From positions 1,642,001-1,706,000 of the forward strand of contig NZ_CP061768.1 of the NCBI RefSeq assembly GCF_013624435.2: 64,000 nt of DNA, given 5' to 3'. The position numbers were made by a program, and so were the translations under genes. Below the pieces are notes generated by a model. It did not search any database and had not been told where the DNA came from. It worked only from the letters and a program-made list of their open reading frames with translations. Every line of letters starts with the position of its first letter. The stretch's first letter is position 1. Below, piece by piece: positions 32,967-41,278 of this stretch. Source of the stretch: Nocardioides campestrisoli (lineage in GTDB: Bacteria > Actinomycetota > Actinomycetes > Propionibacteriales > Nocardioidaceae).

Positions 32967-34754
32967 TCAAGGAAGGTAGAGGGCCTCGACCTCGTCACGG
33001 AACTCCCGCATGACCACGCTCCGCTTCAGCTTCAGACTGGGGGTCAGCTGCCCGCCCTCCTCGGTCCAGGAGGCCGTCAGGATGCGGTACTTGCGGATGG
33101 ACTCGGCGCGGGAGACGGCCTTGTTGGCCTCCTCGATGGCGGCGTCGATCTCGGCGTGCAGGTCCTCGTCCGAGGCGAGCTGCTCGAGCGTCCCCTTCTT
33201 GCCGCGAGCCTCCGCCCAGCCGGGCACCGTCTCGGGGTCCAGGGTGACCAGGGCGCCGATGTAGGGCTGGCCGTCGCCGACCACGATGCACTGGTCGATC
33301 AGCAGGTGCGCGCGGAGCCGGTCCTCGAGCACCGCGGGGGCCACGTTCTTGCCGCCGGCGGTCACCAGGATCTCCTTCTTGCGGCCGGTGATCCGGACGA
33401 ATCCCTCGTCGTCGATCTCCCCGACGTCGCCGGTGTGGAACCAGCCCTCGGCGTCGAGCACCTCGGCCGTCGCCTCCGGGTTGTTCCAGTAGCCGCTGAA
33501 GACCTGCCCGCCCTTGAAGATCAGCTCGCCGTCGTCGGCGACCCGCACGGTGGTGCCACCGAACGGACGGCCGACCGAGCCGACCTTGTGCGCCTGCGGC
33601 ACGTTGACCGTCAGCGCGGCGGTGGTCTCGGTGAGCCCGTAGCCCTCCAGGATGGTCAGGCCGATGCCCCGGTAGAAGTGGCCGAGCCGCTCTCCCAGGG
33701 GTGCACCGCCGGAGACGGCGTGCCGGCACTGTCCGCCCAGCGCGGCCTCCAGCTTGCGGTAGACCAGCTTGGAGAAGAGCGCGTGCTGGAGTCGCAGAGC
33801 CACCGGGATGCGACCGCGGTCGCGGGCGCGCGACCAGGCGATGGCCACCTCGGCCGCCCGGTTGAAGATCTTGCCCTTGCCGTCCACCGCGGCGTTCTGC
33901 GAGGCGGTGTTGAAGACCTTCTCGAAGACCCGGGGAACGGCGAGGATGAAGGTGGGGCGGAAGACCTGGAGGTCGGCCACGAGGTTCTTGATGTCGGCGC
34001 TGTGGCCGAGCACCACGCGGCGCTTCACGGACCCGATCTGGATGATCCGCGCGAAGACGTGGGCCAGCGGGAGGAAGAGCAGCGTCGAGGCGCCCTCGGC
34101 GAAGAGCTCGTCGAGCTCGTCGGTGGCCACCCCCAGCTCGAACATGAAGTTGCCGTGCGTGAGCATGCAGCCCTTGGGCACGCCGGTGGTGCCGGAGGTG
34201 TAGATCAGGGTCGCGACGGTGTCCGGTCCCGCGTTCGTACGACGCCGCTCCAGCTCGTCGTCGTCGACGTCGTGGCCCAGCCCGGTCAGCACCTCGATCG
34301 CGCGGTCCTCGATCGACCACACGTGGTGGAGCTCCTCGAGTCCCGCGCGGGCGCTGCTGACCTTCGCCACGTGCTCGGGGCCCTCGCCGACCACGGCGCG
34401 GGCGCCGGAGTCGCCGAGGATCTGGCGAACCTGGTCGGCCGAGGAGGTCTCGTAGACCGGCACCGTGACGGCACCGGCGAACCAGATCGCGTAGTCCAGG
34501 AGCGTCCACTCGTAGCGGGTCTTGGAGATCAGGGCGACGCGGTCGCCGATCTCGATCCCCGCGGCGACGAGTCCTTTCGCGACGCCGCGCACCTGGGCGA
34601 GGAACTCCCCCGCGGTGACGTCGACCCATCCCTCGGGGGTGTTGCGCCGGAACGCCACCGAGTCCCCGGCTTCTCGGGCGTTGCGGACGATGTCGTCGGT
34701 GAGGTTGCCGCTGGTCGGCAGATCGGTGGTCAGCGGCGAGGAGAACTCACGCAA
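32967..34754 (-). CDS. fadD15: Long-chain acyl-CoA synthetase, FadD15-like
   Basis: The 595-residue enzyme activates fatty acids with ATP and CoA. It has the AMP-binding signature LIYTSGTTGVPKG at 183-195, EGYGLTETTAALT, and WFHTGDVGEIDDEGF with ITGRKKEILVTAGGKNVAP near the C-terminal hinge. It aligns closely by eye to M. tuberculosis FadD15 (Rv2187), including the MRE-type start. The TTG start at 34754 is chosen because AGGAGG lies eight bases upstream; no nearby in-frame ATG fits. A TAACCT hexamer at 34789-34794 could be its -10. It is divergent from the SRPBCC/ArsA operon, again as in mycobacteria. Confidence 0.92.
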   Translation of the reverse strand: MREFSSPLTTDLPTSGNLTDDIVRNAREAGDSVAFRRNTPEGWVDVTAGEFLAQVRGVAKGLVAAGIEIGDRVALISKTRYEWTLLDYAIWFAGAVTVPVYETSSADQVRQILGDSGARAVVGEGPEHVAKVSSARAGLEELHHVWSIEDRAIEVLTGLGHDVDDDELERRRTNAGPDTVATLIYTSGTTGVPKGCMLTHGNFMFELGVATDELDELFAEGASTLLFLPLAHVFARIIQIGSVKRRVVLGHSADIKNLVADLQVFRPTFILAVPRVFEKVFNTASQNAAVDGKGKIFNRAAEVAIAWSRARDRGRIPVALRLQHALFSKLVYRKLEAALGGQCRHAVSGGAPLGERLGHFYRGIGLTILEGYGLTETTAALTVNVPQAHKVGSVGRPFGGTTVRVADDGELIFKGGQVFSGYWNNPEATAEVLDAEGWFHTGDVGEIDDEGFVRITGRKKEILVTAGGKNVAPAVLEDRLRAHLLIDQCIVVGDGQPYIGALVTLDPETVPGWAEARGKKGTLEQLASDEDLHAEIDAAIEEANKAVSRAESIRKYRILTASWTEEGGQLTPSLKLKRSVVMREFRDEVEALYLP

Positions 34755-34823
34755 GTCAGGTGCCTCCTGGATCGGGGATTCAGAGCGCAGGTTACCGCCG
34801 GGTCCGGCGGCCGGATGATCCGG

Positions 34824-34829
34824 TAGGGT
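34824..34829 (+). promoter_or_regulatory. -10 element of the SRPBCC-ArsA-ROK operon
   Basis: TAGGGT ends seven bases before TTG 34837, which opens the same frame as the SRPBCC gene. The transcript may instead use ATG 34888 after a leader of about 50 bases with GGAGG. Both starts are possible. Confidence 0.5.
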
Positions 34830-34887
34830 CGCAGCCTTGACCCGTGAGTCGGTCGTGCCGACCGGCGAAGACCCAGTGGAGGCAGGG

Positions 34888-35325
34888 ATGGCCGAGCAGA
34901 CCACGTCCTCGATCGTCATCGACGCCGAGCCGCGCGCCGTGATGGACGTCATCGCCGACTTCGAGGCCTACCCCGCGTGGGCCAAGGGGATGCGCAAGGT
35001 CGAGGTCCTGGACGCCGGCTCCCAGGGGCGGGCGGACAAGGTCTTCTTCTCCCTCGACGTCTCGCCGATCAAGGACGAGTACACCCTGGCGTACGAGTGG
35101 GACGGCGACGAGGCCGTCACCTGGACGCTCGTGGAGGGGAAGATGCTGCGCGCCCTCGACGGCGCCTACCTGCTCAAGGACCGTGGCGACGGCACCACCG
35201 AGGTGACGTACCGCCTGGCCCTGGACGTCTCCATCCCGGTCATCGGCATGCTCAAGCGCAAGGGCGAGAAGATCCTCATCGACACCGCGCTGAAGGGGCT
35301 CAAGAAGCGCGTCGAGTCGCTCTGA
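34888..35325 (+). CDS. SRPBCC (START/polyketide-cyclase-like) lipid-binding protein
   Basis: The 145-residue protein has the SRPBCC helix-grip fold, which encloses a hydrophobic ligand: SSIVIDAEPRAVMDVIADF opens it and a long C-terminal amphipathic helix (KRKGEKILIDTALKGLKKRV) closes it. It matches the Rv2185c type next to an ArsA-like ATPase. The ligand is unknown but may be a lipid, given the neighbouring acyl-CoA synthetase. ATG 34888 has GGAGG upstream; a 17-residue extension from TTG 34837 is possible. The stop lies two bases before the ArsA-like start. Confidence 0.88.
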   Translation: MAEQTTSSIVIDAEPRAVMDVIADFEAYPAWAKGMRKVEVLDAGSQGRADKVFFSLDVSPIKDEYTLAYEWDGDEAVTWTLVEGKMLRALDGAYLLKDRGDGTTEVTYRLALDVSIPVIGMLKRKGEKILIDTALKGLKKRVESL

Positions 35326-35327
35326 CC

Positions 35328-36497
35328 TTGAGAGTCCTGCTCTTCACCGGCAAGGGCGGCGTCGGCAAGTCCACGGTCGCGGCCGGGACGGCCGCGGCGG
35401 CTGCCCGGTCCGGGCGCCGCACCCTGGTGCTCTCCACGGACGCCGCCCACTCCCTCGGTGACGTGTACGGCGTACCGGCGGGACCGGAGCCTACCGAGGT
35501 CGCGGAGCGGCTCTTCGTCGCGCAGGTCGACGCCCAGCGGCGCTTCGAGCAGTCGTGGGCCCAGATCCAGGAGTACCTCCGGGGGGTGCTGGACGTGGCC
35601 GGGGTGGACCCGGTCGCCGCCGAGGAGCTCACCGTCCTGCCCGGCGCGGAGGAGGTGCTCGCGCTGCTCGAGCTGCGGGCCCAGGCCCGGCAGGGGCAGT
35701 GGGACGTGATCGTCGTGGACTGCGCGCCCACGGCGGAGACCCTGCGACTGCTCGCACTGCCCGAGGCGCTGGGGTGGTACATGACCCGGGTCTTCCCGGT
35801 GCAGCGACGGATGGTGCGGACCCTGGGTCCGGTGCTCGGCCGGGCCGCGGGGGTCCCGATGCCAGGCGACCCCGTCTTCGGAGCCGTGGAGGACCTGCTG
35901 CGCGAGCTGGGAGAGGTCCGGGAGCTGCTGACCGGTCCCGGCGCCAGCGTGCGGCTCGTGCTGACCCCCGAGCGCGTCGTGCTCGCGGAGGCCCGCCGCT
36001 CCTGGACGACGCTCTCCCTGCTCGGCTACGCCGTGGACGGCGTCGTGGCCAACCGGGTCTTCCCGGGCGCCGAGGGTGATGAGTGGCGCGAGGGGTGGGT
36101 GCGGGCCCAGGCCGAGGTGCTCCGGGACCTGGAGCGCTCGTTCGACGGGCTCCCGGTCTGGCGCGCGGCGTACCGGGCCGAGGAGCCGGTGGGGGAGCAG
36201 GCGGTCGCCGCGATGGCGCTCGACCTCTATGCCGGGCAGGATCCGGTGGCACCACCCGCCGGGAGGGCGCCCTTCCGGGTCGAGCGCTCCGGAGCCCACC
36301 TGGTGATGACCGTGCGGCTCCCGCTGGTGGGGCCAAAGGAGGTCGAGCTGGCCAGACGAGGGGACGACCTCCTGGTCACCGTCGGCTCCTACCGCCGGGT
36401 GCTGTCGCTGCCCAGCGCCGTGCACGCCCTGCCGCTGGCCGGCGCCAGGGTGGAGGGTGGCAACCTGCAGGTCCGCTTCGAGGAGAAGGTCACATGA
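35328..36497 (+). CDS. ArsA/Get3-like ATPase with C-terminal HSP20-like domain
   Basis: The 389-residue protein has a single ArsA-type ATPase domain: Walker A GKGGVGKST at 8-16, STDAAHSLGDV for switch I and VVDCAPTAET for switch II. Residues about 305-389 form a small beta-sandwich like the HSP20-type tail of some ArsA proteins. It lacks the cysteine set of arsenite-pump ATPases and no arsB lies nearby, so a Get3-like chaperone or lipid-linked role is more plausible than arsenic efflux. TTG 35328 is the only start that fits the fold, two bases after the SRPBCC stop. It overlaps the next gene by ATGA. Confidence 0.85.
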   Translation: MRVLLFTGKGGVGKSTVAAGTAAAAARSGRRTLVLSTDAAHSLGDVYGVPAGPEPTEVAERLFVAQVDAQRRFEQSWAQIQEYLRGVLDVAGVDPVAAEELTVLPGAEEVLALLELRAQARQGQWDVIVVDCAPTAETLRLLALPEALGWYMTRVFPVQRRMVRTLGPVLGRAAGVPMPGDPVFGAVEDLLRELGEVRELLTGPGASVRLVLTPERVVLAEARRSWTTLSLLGYAVDGVVANRVFPGAEGDEWREGWVRAQAEVLRDLERSFDGLPVWRAAYRAEEPVGEQAVAAMALDLYAGQDPVAPPAGRAPFRVERSGAHLVMTVRLPLVGPKEVELARRGDDLLVTVGSYRRVLSLPSAVHALPLAGARVEGGNLQVRFEEKVT

Positions 36498-36946
36498 ACC
36501 ACACCGGGCAGGACGAGGGCGGTGCCGAGGAGGTCGGCACCCTGGGGGAGGAGACGGTACGGCTCCTGGGGTCGCTGGCGGGGTGGGTCCGTGAGCACGG
36601 CGCCGACCTGGGACACGGACTCGAGGATGCCGCCGAGCACGTGGCCGACTCCTGGCGCGAGGCCGACGAGCACCTGGCTACGGGCGCGCCCGAGTGCCAG
36701 GTCTGCCCGGTCTGCCGCGCCGTCCAGGCGGCGCGCAGCGTCAGTCCCGAGGTGAAGGGCCACCTCGCCTCTGCCGCCACCCACCTGCTCTCCGCCGCCA
36801 CCTCGCTGCTCGCCGCGCAGCAGGCCGGGCCGTCGACCGGACCGGCGACCGGACCGAGCCGGGTCGAGCACATCGACCTGGGGGAGGACTGGCCCGAGGA
36901 CCGGCCCGAGGACCGGCCCGAGGACAAGGACACCGGCACCTCGTGA
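36494..36946 (+). CDS. Conserved acidic protein with CxxCPVC motif (DUF5304-like)
   Basis: The 150-residue protein is acidic and mostly helical. It has one cysteine cluster, CQVCPVCRA around residue 74-82, which could bind zinc. The C-terminus is a low-complexity run of Pro-Glu-Asp repeats encoded by a short DNA repeat (three GGCCCGAGGACC-like units near 36890-36925). Similar proteins follow ArsA-like genes in other actinobacteria; no function is known. It overlaps both neighbours by four bases (ATGA, GTGA), so it is tightly coupled to the ArsA-like ATPase and the ROK kinase. Confidence 0.8.
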   Translation: MNHTGQDEGGAEEVGTLGEETVRLLGSLAGWVREHGADLGHGLEDAAEHVADSWREADEHLATGAPECQVCPVCRAVQAARSVSPEVKGHLASAATHLLSAATSLLAAQQAGPSTGPATGPSRVEHIDLGEDWPEDRPEDRPEDKDTGTS

Positions 36947-37902
36947 GCTCGCCGGTGTGGATCGGGGTGGACATCGGGGGGACCAAGGTGCTCGCGGGCG
37001 TGGTCGGACCCGAGGGGACGGTCCTGCGCACGGCGCGGCTGGCCTCACCGGGGCGGCAGGCCACGGTGGCCGAGGTCGAGGACGCGCTGAGCGACGCGGT
37101 GGCCGCGGTGGCGGCGGGCGCCCCGGTCGCCGGGGTGGGCATCGCCGCCGCGGGCTTCGTGGACGCCGACGGCGAGCGGGTCCGGTTCGCTCCGCACCTG
37201 CCGTGGCGGGACGACCCGGTGCGGAGCCGGCTCACGGAACGCTGGGGTACGTCGGTCCTGCTGGAGAACGACGCGACGTGCGCGGCGGTGGCCGAGTCCG
37301 AGCTGGGGGCGGCCCACGGGGCCGGCTCCGCTGTGCTGGTCACCCTCGGCACCGGCATCGGTGGCGGCATCGCGGTCGGTGGCACGGTGCTGCGCGGTGC
37401 CGGCGGCATGGCCGGCGAGGTAGGACACATGAAGGTCCAGCCCGGTGGCGCGGTCTGCGAGTGCGGTGGTCGGGGGTGCTGGGAGCAGTACGCCTCCGGC
37501 CCGGCCCTGCTCCGCGGGGTCAGGGCCTCCTGGGAGCGCCGGGGCCCCGTGCTCCAGGAGCGCACCGGCGGTGACCCCGACCAGCTGACCGGGCCGATGG
37601 TGACCGAGGCGGCCGACCGCGGCGACCCCCTCGCCCAGGAGGTGCTCGAGGAGGTCGGGCGCTGGCTGGGCCTGGGCCTGTCCAACCTGGTCGCGGCGCT
37701 CGACCCCGAGTGCGTGGTGGTCGGCGGGGGGCTGGCGGCGGCCGGGGAGGCCGTGCTCGCACCGGCCCGGCGCGAGCTGGGAGCGCAGCTGGTGGGTCGC
37801 GGCCACCGGACGGCGCCTCCGGTCGTCACGGCCCTGCTCGGGCCGGAGGCCGGACTGGTCGGCGCGGCGCTGCTGGCCCGTGCTGCCGCCTCCGGCGCCT
37901 GA
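36943..37902 (+). CDS. ROK family sugar kinase (glucokinase-like)
   Basis: The 319-residue protein is a ROK kinase that probably phosphorylates glucose. It has GVDIGGTKVLAG for phosphate binding, LENDATCAAVAE with the catalytic Asp, LGTGIGGGI, and the zinc motif CECGGRGCWEQYASG with Cys172, Cys174 and Cys179. Glucokinase is the commonest activity of such actinobacterial members, but the exact sugar is not proven. The GTG start at 36943 overlaps the upstream stop (GTGA). It ends 13 bases before a convergent gene. It may serve the general glycolytic supply. Confidence 0.88.
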   Translation: MSSPVWIGVDIGGTKVLAGVVGPEGTVLRTARLASPGRQATVAEVEDALSDAVAAVAAGAPVAGVGIAAAGFVDADGERVRFAPHLPWRDDPVRSRLTERWGTSVLLENDATCAAVAESELGAAHGAGSAVLVTLGTGIGGGIAVGGTVLRGAGGMAGEVGHMKVQPGGAVCECGGRGCWEQYASGPALLRGVRASWERRGPVLQERTGGDPDQLTGPMVTEAADRGDPLAQEVLEEVGRWLGLGLSNLVAALDPECVVVGGGLAAAGEAVLAPARRELGAQLVGRGHRTAPPVVTALLGPEAGLVGAALLARAAASGA

Positions 37903-37915
37903 CCGGACGCGCTCT

Positions 37916-39154
37916 TCAGTCCCGGCGGTACCCAGGCACCAGCTCGAGCGCCAGCTGCTCCAGGAAGAGCCCCACGTCGGTCACGATGCCCCGGGCCTGG
38001 GAGGAGCCGCGGTCGGCCAGCTTGGTCACCGTGGCGGGGTTGATGTCGACGCAGACCAGGGGGATGGAGGCGGGCAGGATGTTCCCGGTCGCCACGGAGT
38101 GCAGCATGGTGGCGACCATCAGGCAGAAGCCCACGTCCGGCAGCTCGGCCCGCATGGCGCGCTGGCCCTCCAGCACGTCGGTGTAGACGTCGGGCAGGGG
38201 TCCGTCGTCGCGCACGGACCCGACCAGCACGAAGCTCTTCCCGGTGGTGACCAGCGCGTGCATGATCCCTCCGGTGACCACCCCGTTCTCGACCGCGGCG
38301 GCGATCGACCCCTCCTTGCGGATGGTGTTCAGGGCCCGGATGTGGTGCTCGTGGCCGTGCTTGACCCCTCGGCCGTGCGCCAGGTCGACGCCGAGGCTGG
38401 TCCCGTAGAGGCTGGCCTCGATGTCGTGGGTGGCCAGGGCGTTCCCGGCGAAGAGCACGTCCACGAAGCCGGCCTGCACCATCGCCACCATGGCCGGCGC
38501 CGCACCGGTGTGCACGACGCCCGGGCCGCCCACCCAGAGCACCTTCTTCCCGGCTGCCTTGGCCTCGCGCATCCCGTCGGCCACCTGGCGGACCAGGACG
38601 GCCTGGGGCTTCTCGGACGAGACGTCGGACTCCATGAAGCCGAAGTGCTCGTCGTCCTTGGTCACCACCGGCACCGTCACCCGGATGCCGGCCGCGCCGC
38701 AGACGACCTGCATCCCGCTGCGGACGTCGGACATCGGCATGGTCACCAGGCGGGTCTTCTCCGTGCCGCCGAGCACCACCAGCCCGCAGTCCATCTCCGG
38801 GTTCTCCACCTCGTGCCAGACCCCCTCGAGGCGGACCCGGGTGGGCAGGTTGGTGGTGGAGTAGAAGCCGTCGGGGAACACGCCGTCACGGCGGCACTCG
38901 GAGACCGACGCCTCGCCCGGGTCGACCATGTTGACGCCCCGCGTCTGCAGGCGCATGAGCAGGCGCTGCAGGGCCTCGTCGTCCTCGGCGGTCACCGTGA
39001 TGGTCGCGGTGGAGGTGTCCGTCGCCTCCCGGCCCACGTCGATGCCGTTGATCACCCAGTCGCCCTCGTACTCCCGGATGTCGTCCAGGATCTCGGAGAG
39101 CACCCCGCTGTCCATCAGGTGCCCGGTCACTTCCACGTTCTCACTCACGCTCAC
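37916..39154 (-). CDS. TIGR00300-family (LOR/SDH-like) protein, possible ornithine cyclodeaminase
   Basis: The 412-residue protein matches the TIGR00300 family, related to the C-terminal part of LOR/SDH proteins. Archaeal members have been reported to convert ornithine to proline. The N-terminal domain begins VEVTGHLMDSGVLSEIL, and the later GGPGVVHTGAA, FAGNALATHDIEASL and GIMHALVTTGKSFV segments are characteristic. Function in actinobacteria is less certain. GTG 39154 is chosen because TAGAGT lies seven bases upstream; a second GTG at 39148 is close. The frame is open further upstream into the neighbouring gene. Confidence 0.8.
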   Translation of the reverse strand: MSVSENVEVTGHLMDSGVLSEILDDIREYEGDWVINGIDVGREATDTSTATITVTAEDDEALQRLLMRLQTRGVNMVDPGEASVSECRRDGVFPDGFYSTTNLPTRVRLEGVWHEVENPEMDCGLVVLGGTEKTRLVTMPMSDVRSGMQVVCGAAGIRVTVPVVTKDDEHFGFMESDVSSEKPQAVLVRQVADGMREAKAAGKKVLWVGGPGVVHTGAAPAMVAMVQAGFVDVLFAGNALATHDIEASLYGTSLGVDLAHGRGVKHGHEHHIRALNTIRKEGSIAAAVENGVVTGGIMHALVTTGKSFVLVGSVRDDGPLPDVYTDVLEGQRAMRAELPDVGFCLMVATMLHSVATGNILPASIPLVCVDINPATVTKLADRGSSQARGIVTDVGLFLEQLALELVPGYRRD

Positions 39155-39161
39155 CGTGCCG

Positions 39162-39167
39162 ACTCTA
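39162..39167 (-). promoter_or_regulatory. -10 element of the TIGR00300 gene
   Basis: TAGAGT on the minus strand ends seven bases before GTG 39154. Confidence 0.5.
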
Positions 39168-39210
39168 GTGAACGCCGGCGAGGATCGAGGGACCCGGAGC
39201 GTGCCGTGCC

Positions 39211-39657
39211 TCAGACCACCGCGCCGTCGTCCCACGGGTCCCGCGGCTCGCGGCCCATGGTCGAGATCAGGTAGACGAATCCGGTCACGAATGCGAAGCA
39301 GATCGTCAGGACCAGCCAGGTCGGCGGGCCCAGCCCGAGGACGGCGAGCACGAGCATCGCCAGCGGGGCTCCGAGCACGCCGGTCCAGGCAGCGAGGCGC
39401 AGCGGGGTGGTCCGGGGCAGGGGAGCGGGCGGCGGGGGGACGAACCGGTCCTCGGCCTCGCTCGCGGCCTCGCGCTCCTCCATGTCCGGGTCCGGCTCCG
39501 GGACGTGGTCGTGCTCCTGGAACGGGGTGGGCTGCTCGAGCTGCTCGGGCTCCTCGACGTACGGCGGCGCGACGGAGCCGTCGTCGTCCAGCCGGGCACG
39601 CTCCCCGTAGTTGTCGACGATGGAGCGCCAGCGCTCGTCGTCGTCCCGTCCGCTCAC
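39211..39657 (-). CDS. Conserved actinobacterial membrane protein with acidic N-terminus
   Basis: The 148-residue protein has a long acidic, proline-rich N-terminal tail (1-85; starts SGRDDDERWRSIVDNYG) and two membrane helices (about 88-108 and 112-133). It ends REPRDPWDDGAVV. I recognise it only as a conserved actinobacterial hypothetical. Its GTG start shares GTGA with the end of the hydrolase gene, so the two are co-transcribed. A TAGCCT at 39664-39669 would also allow a leaderless internal start. Confidence 0.75.
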   Translation of the reverse strand: MSGRDDDERWRSIVDNYGERARLDDDGSVAPPYVEEPEQLEQPTPFQEHDHVPEPDPDMEEREAASEAEDRFVPPPPAPLPRTTPLRLAAWTGVLGAPLAMLVLAVLGLGPPTWLVLTICFAFVTGFVYLISTMGREPRDPWDDGAVV

Positions 39658-40460
39658 GTCTCGAGGCTAGCCCGTGACCCCTGCGGGAGGCCCTCGGCGG
39701 TGACCCGGGAGACGAATGCCGCGGACTCCGCGCAGATCGTCTCGGCGTCGTGGTCGAGCGTGGCGACGTGGTAGCTGTCGGGCAGCACCCGCTCGGTCAG
39801 CTCCCGGCTGGAGACCTCGCGGGCGATGATCCGCGCCGACGACGGGTCGACCACGTGGTCCTCCGCGGACCGGAGCAGGAGCAGCGGGCTCGTCACCCGC
39901 GGAAGGTCGGCCCTCAGCGCTCGCCACTGCCGGGTGAGGGAGTGCAGCGCCCCGAGCGGGGTGCGGACGTAGCCGTGCTCGGTGACGCCGGGCTTGCGGA
40001 TGTCGTCGGCCAGCCCCGGCACCGAGCCGACCAGGTGCTTGAGCAGGGGCAGGGCGAGCAGGTCCTTGCGGGTGGAGTGCACCGCCGGGTTGACCAGCAC
40101 CAGTCCCGCCACCGCGTCGCCGTGCTCCGCCGCGAGCCGCAGCGCCAGGGTCCCGCCCATCGAGAGCCCGCCGACCACCACGGCGTCGCAGGTGCGTGAG
40201 AGCCGGAGGAACGTGCGCTCGATCTCGCCGTACCAGTCGTCCCAGCCGGTGGCGTCGAGATCCCGCCACGACGTCCCGTGACCGGGCAGCCGCGGCACCT
40301 CGACGGCGTACCCGTGCTGGGCCAGCGCCTCGCCCCAGGGCCTGATCGAGGCCGGGGAGCCGGTGAAGCCGTGGCTCAGCAGGACCCCCACCCGACGCCC
40401 GCCGGTGGCCTCGGGGCGGGCCGGCAGCGAGAGCGGACGGGCCCGCGGGTCGATCGACAT
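39654..40460 (-). CDS. Alpha/beta-hydrolase (carboxylesterase/monoacylglycerol lipase-like)
   Basis: This 268-residue enzyme has the alpha/beta-hydrolase fold. HGFTGSP forms the oxyanion region, GLSMGG at 98-103 has the nucleophile Ser100, and Asp201 (SAEDHVVD) and His231 (DSYHVATLDHD) complete the triad. It resembles carboxylesterase Est30 and monoacylglycerol lipases, so small esters or lipids are likely substrates. ATG 40460 is set by CAGAAT six bases upstream. It is divergent from plsC at 40506, which may link it to glycerolipid turnover; that is inference. Confidence 0.87.
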   Translation of the reverse strand: MSIDPRARPLSLPARPEATGGRRVGVLLSHGFTGSPASIRPWGEALAQHGYAVEVPRLPGHGTSWRDLDATGWDDWYGEIERTFLRLSRTCDAVVVGGLSMGGTLALRLAAEHGDAVAGLVLVNPAVHSTRKDLLALPLLKHLVGSVPGLADDIRKPGVTEHGYVRTPLGALHSLTRQWRALRADLPRVTSPLLLLRSAEDHVVDPSSARIIAREVSSRELTERVLPDSYHVATLDHDAETICAESAAFVSRVTAEGLPQGSRASLET

Positions 40461-40466
40461 GGGCGC

Positions 40467-40472
40467 ATTCTG
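40467..40472 (-). promoter_or_regulatory. -10 element of the hydrolase gene
   Basis: CAGAAT on the minus strand ends six bases before ATG 40460. The first base departs from consensus, so support is moderate. Confidence 0.4.
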
Positions 40473-40493
40473 CACCAGGGGTTTTCCAGGGGC

Positions 40494-40499
40494 TAGGCT
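40494..40499 (+). promoter_or_regulatory. -10 element of plsC
   Basis: TAGGCT ends six bases before GTG 40506; no Shine-Dalgarno lies between them. Confidence 0.55.
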
Positions 40500-40505
40500 C
40501 GCGTC

Positions 40506-41267
40506 GTGCTCTACTGGTTCCTGAAGCGGATCGCCCTCGGCCCCCTCCTCCGTGTCGTCTTCCGCCCGGAGGTCTCGGGGCTGGAGAACGTCCCGTCCGA
40601 GGGGCCGGCGATCCTGGCCAGCAACCACCTCTCCTACGCCGACTGGCTGTTCATGCCGCTGACGCTGCCGCGTCGCGTGACCTTCGTGGCCAAGGCGGAG
40701 TACTTCAACTCACCGGGCATCAAGGGCTGGTTCCAGAAGCAGTTCTTCAGCGGGTCCGGCCAGGTCCCGATCGACCGCAGCGGAGCGAACGCCGCGGAGG
40801 GTGCGCTGAAGTCGGCCAAGAGGATCCTCGCCCAGGGCGACCTCTTCGGGATCTACCCCGAGGGGACGCGGTCCCACGACGGGCGCCTCTACCGGGGCAA
40901 GACCGGGGTGGCCCGGCTCGCCCTGGAGTCCGGCGCGCCGGTGATCCCGGTGGCGGTCGTCGGAACCGACGTGGTGGCGCCCCCCGGCAAGAAGTTCGGC
41001 ACGATCACCCGTCCGTTGGTGCGCTTCGGCAAGCCGCTGGACTTCTCCCGCTACGAGGGGATGGAGAACGACCGCTACATCCTGCGGTCGATCACCGACG
41101 AGATCATGTACGAGATCATGCGGCTCTCCGGCCAGGAGTACGTCGACATGTATGCGGTCCGCGCCAAGGAGGAGTCCCGGAAGGCCTCCGACGACACCCG
41201 GCGCCTCGAGCGCGGCGGCGCGCCCGACCCGTCGGTCGACCGGGACCGGTCGAAGAAGGCGTCCTGA
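40506..41267 (+). CDS. plsC: 1-acylglycerol-3-phosphate acyltransferase (PlsC-like)
   Basis: The 253-residue membrane-associated acyltransferase makes phosphatidic acid from lysophosphatidic acid and acyl donors. NHLSYAD at 40-46 is the catalytic HX4D motif and IYPEGTRS at 117-124 binds the glycerol phosphate. The C-terminal 30 residues are charged and probably disordered. It corresponds to Rv2182c in the conserved mycobacterial block. The GTG start is set by the upstream -10 hexamer. The next gene, a sensor kinase, begins 11 bases after the stop. Confidence 0.92.
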   Translation: MLYWFLKRIALGPLLRVVFRPEVSGLENVPSEGPAILASNHLSYADWLFMPLTLPRRVTFVAKAEYFNSPGIKGWFQKQFFSGSGQVPIDRSGANAAEGALKSAKRILAQGDLFGIYPEGTRSHDGRLYRGKTGVARLALESGAPVIPVAVVGTDVVAPPGKKFGTITRPLVRFGKPLDFSRYEGMENDRYILRSITDEIMYEIMRLSGQEYVDMYAVRAKEESRKASDDTRRLERGGAPDPSVDRDRSKKAS

Positions 41268-41278
41268 CCGCGGCCGCG

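Noticed and set aside
34888-36497. Arsenic-resistance operon
   Set aside because: The ArsA-like ATPase lacks the cysteine ligands and no arsB, acr3 or arsR gene is nearby; the ArsC-like gene is 26 kb away.
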